Shown here: piece by piece, positions 63,274 to 64,000 of the stretch
How positions within the stretch are numbered: position 1 is the first letter of the stretch
Layout of the letters: every line of letters begins with the position of its first letter
The notes under the pieces: model-generated
Told to the model about the DNA's origin: nothing
Seen by the model: only the letters and a program-made list of their open reading frames with translations
The model's database searches: none
Made by a program: the position numbers and the translations under genes
DNA from: Myroides odoratimimus
GTDB taxonomy: Bacteria > Bacteroidota > Bacteroidia > Flavobacteriales > Flavobacteriaceae
DNA length: 64,000 nt
NCBI RefSeq assembly: GCF_030326305.1
Contig: NZ_JACAKB010000010.1
Span: 51,333 to 115,332 of the forward strand
Reading direction: 5' to 3'

Positions 63274-63816
63274 ATGATAAGAAGCATTGTCATAATGATG
63301 AGCTTATTTACTTTCTTTTTGATTTCTTGTAGTGAATCTACAACATTTAAAGAAGTTAGTATTGATGACTTGGGAACGATTGAGGTTCCTAATGAACTCT
63401 CTCTTGCCAAAAACCTGAATAAAGATGCCATCCTTCAAATGGAAAATAAAAAGGATGATTTCTATGTGGTGATAGTAGAAGATGATAAAGTAGAGTTTAA
63501 AGAAATTGTAGAAGAAGTTTATGGCAATCCAGCTCCTAACTTTAAAGTATATGCTGAATTAGCGAATTCTTCTATCGCATCTAGTTTAAATTTAAAACAA
63601 GATACGGAGTTAGAACAGACTAGCGTGAATGGACTACCTGCTTATTTGACTAGTTATGATGGAGATTTAAATGGAACACTTGTTCATTATAAGTTAGCAT
63701 GTATCGAAGGAAAAGATAGGTATTATCAAATAGTGATTTGGACTACGATGCTAAAAAAGCAGAAATATGAGAATGTGATGGAGTCAATGTTAGCATCCTT
63801 TAAAGAGAAGAAATAA
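63274..63816 (+). CDS. Lipoprotein of unknown function, 180 residues
   Basis: The signal peptide MIRSIVIMMSLFTFFLISC ends in the lipobox LISC (Cys19), followed by SESTTF. The mature part is a mixed alpha/beta domain with FKEVSIDDLGTIEVP at its start and a YYQIVIWTTMLKKQKYENV segment near the end. It resembles small proteins with a PsbP/DUF1795-like fold, but that is a weak impression. The longer frame from TTG 63244 is unlikely since it puts ten polar residues before the signal peptide. It may be co-transcribed with the oxidoreductase. Confidence 0.75.
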   Translation: MIRSIVIMMSLFTFFLISCSESTTFKEVSIDDLGTIEVPNELSLAKNLNKDAILQMENKKDDFYVVIVEDDKVEFKEIVEEVYGNPAPNFKVYAELANSSIASSLNLKQDTELEQTSVNGLPAYLTSYDGDLNGTLVHYKLACIEGKDRYYQIVIWTTMLKKQKYENVMESMLASFKEKK

Positions 63817-63829
63817 ATATAGGTTTGAC

Positions 63830-63849
63830 CTCTTGTCACGAGACAAGAG
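63830..63849. terminator. Hairpin between the last two convergent genes
   Basis: CTCTTGTC (63830-63837) and GACAAGAG (63842-63849) make an eight-bp stem with a four-base loop and are followed by ATTTATTTA. A weaker AGCCCT/AGGGCT stem with a T-run lies at 63877-63907, overlapping the partial gene. Confidence 0.6.
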
Positions 63850-63868
63850 ATTTATTTATAAAAAAACA

Positions 63869-64000
63869 TTATCTACAGCCCTGGCTTATACAGTCTAGGG
63901 CTTTTTTGTTGCTGTACTTTAAATAGTCTTGTTCAAGAGTGCTACAATATCTGTTCAAGATTGCTTCAATAAACAGGTGCTCAGGTAGAGTAATCTTGTA
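63869..64000 (-). CDS. 3' end of an unknown gene
   Basis: Read on the minus strand from the window edge, 43 codons are open and end in TAA at 63869. The peptide reads ITLPEHLFIEAILNRYCSTL, then EQDYLKYSNKKALD and CISQGCR. It has normal protein composition with several charged and Cys residues. I do not recognise it. The gene continues beyond the window; the call rests only on open frame and composition. Confidence 0.45.
   Translation of the reverse strand, partial: YKITLPEHLFIEAILNRYCSTLEQDYLKYSNKKALDCISQGCR

Noticed and set aside
1-64000. tRNA or rRNA genes
   Set aside because: I found no cloverleaf with a TTC-loop or CCA end and no rRNA-like conserved stretch.

Overview
The window looks like chromosomal DNA of a member of Flavobacteriaceae (Bacteroidota). 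The grounds are: A+T-rich sequence, several promoters of the Bacteroidota type (TTG, 19-21 bases, then TAnnTTTG), SusC/SusD proteins, many TonB-dependent receptors, an ExbB-ExbD-ExbD-TonB operon of the Bacteroidota layout, LytTR signalling and a kynurenine pathway. Gene content and codon style remind me of Myroides, but that genus call is an inference. I see no rRNA, tRNA, CRISPR array, transposase or phage gene.

Left part (1-24,500) is mostly housekeeping. It starts with the 5' part of a SusC-type receptor gene on the minus strand, then a 0.7-kb repeat-rich spacer and two small unknown genes. Next come a secreted amidohydrolase and a dtd-(membrane protein)-mazG-like-aroA run. queA follows, with a structured leader. 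A kynurenine block comes next: kynU, an arginase-fold hydrolase and kmo. A HerA-like ATPase gene follows. The Ton energising operon (exbB, exbD, exbD, tonB, small membrane protein, PstS-like lipoprotein, TPR protein) comes next. After it lie queE, a DUF2059 protein, a methyltransferase and a cysteine-cluster protein.

Middle part (23,700-36,200) is a signalling and peptide or glycan acquisition island. Reading on the minus strand it runs: NamZ-like muramidase, LytS-type histidine kinase, a DUF5117/DUF4953 metzincin protease, SusC, SusD, terminator, LytTR response regulator. The kinase and the regulator bracket the protease-SusCD genes. A 13-bp direct repeat with a 21-bp period lies just upstream of the protease gene and is a good candidate operator. 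A FtsX/LolE-type permease diverges from the island.

An HxlR/MFS divergent pair and two DJ-1/PfpI-type genes follow (36,300-39,900).

The most interesting part is 40,195-53,934. A four-gene operon is present twice in tandem: TonB-dependent receptor, DUF4876 surface lipoprotein, DUF6850 outer-membrane barrel, di-heme cytochrome c peroxidase. Each copy has its own promoter and terminator. The peroxidases are very similar between copies, while receptors, lipoproteins and barrels have diverged. The peroxidases seem to carry Tyr where classical peroxidases have the axial Met, as in MauG/MbnH. The system may therefore pair oxidative protein or ligand chemistry at the outer membrane with TonB-dependent uptake of two different substrates.

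Right part (54,000-64,000) holds a NERD-nuclease/helicase, an FKBP isomerase, AraC and HxlR regulators, a GNAT acetyltransferase, BrnQ, a periplasmic class II cyclic-nucleotide phosphodiesterase, a cupin, a luciferase-like flavin oxidoreductase, a small lipoprotein and the 3' end of an unknown gene on the minus strand. A 65-bp repeat occurs at 1,996 and, inverted, at 36,231.
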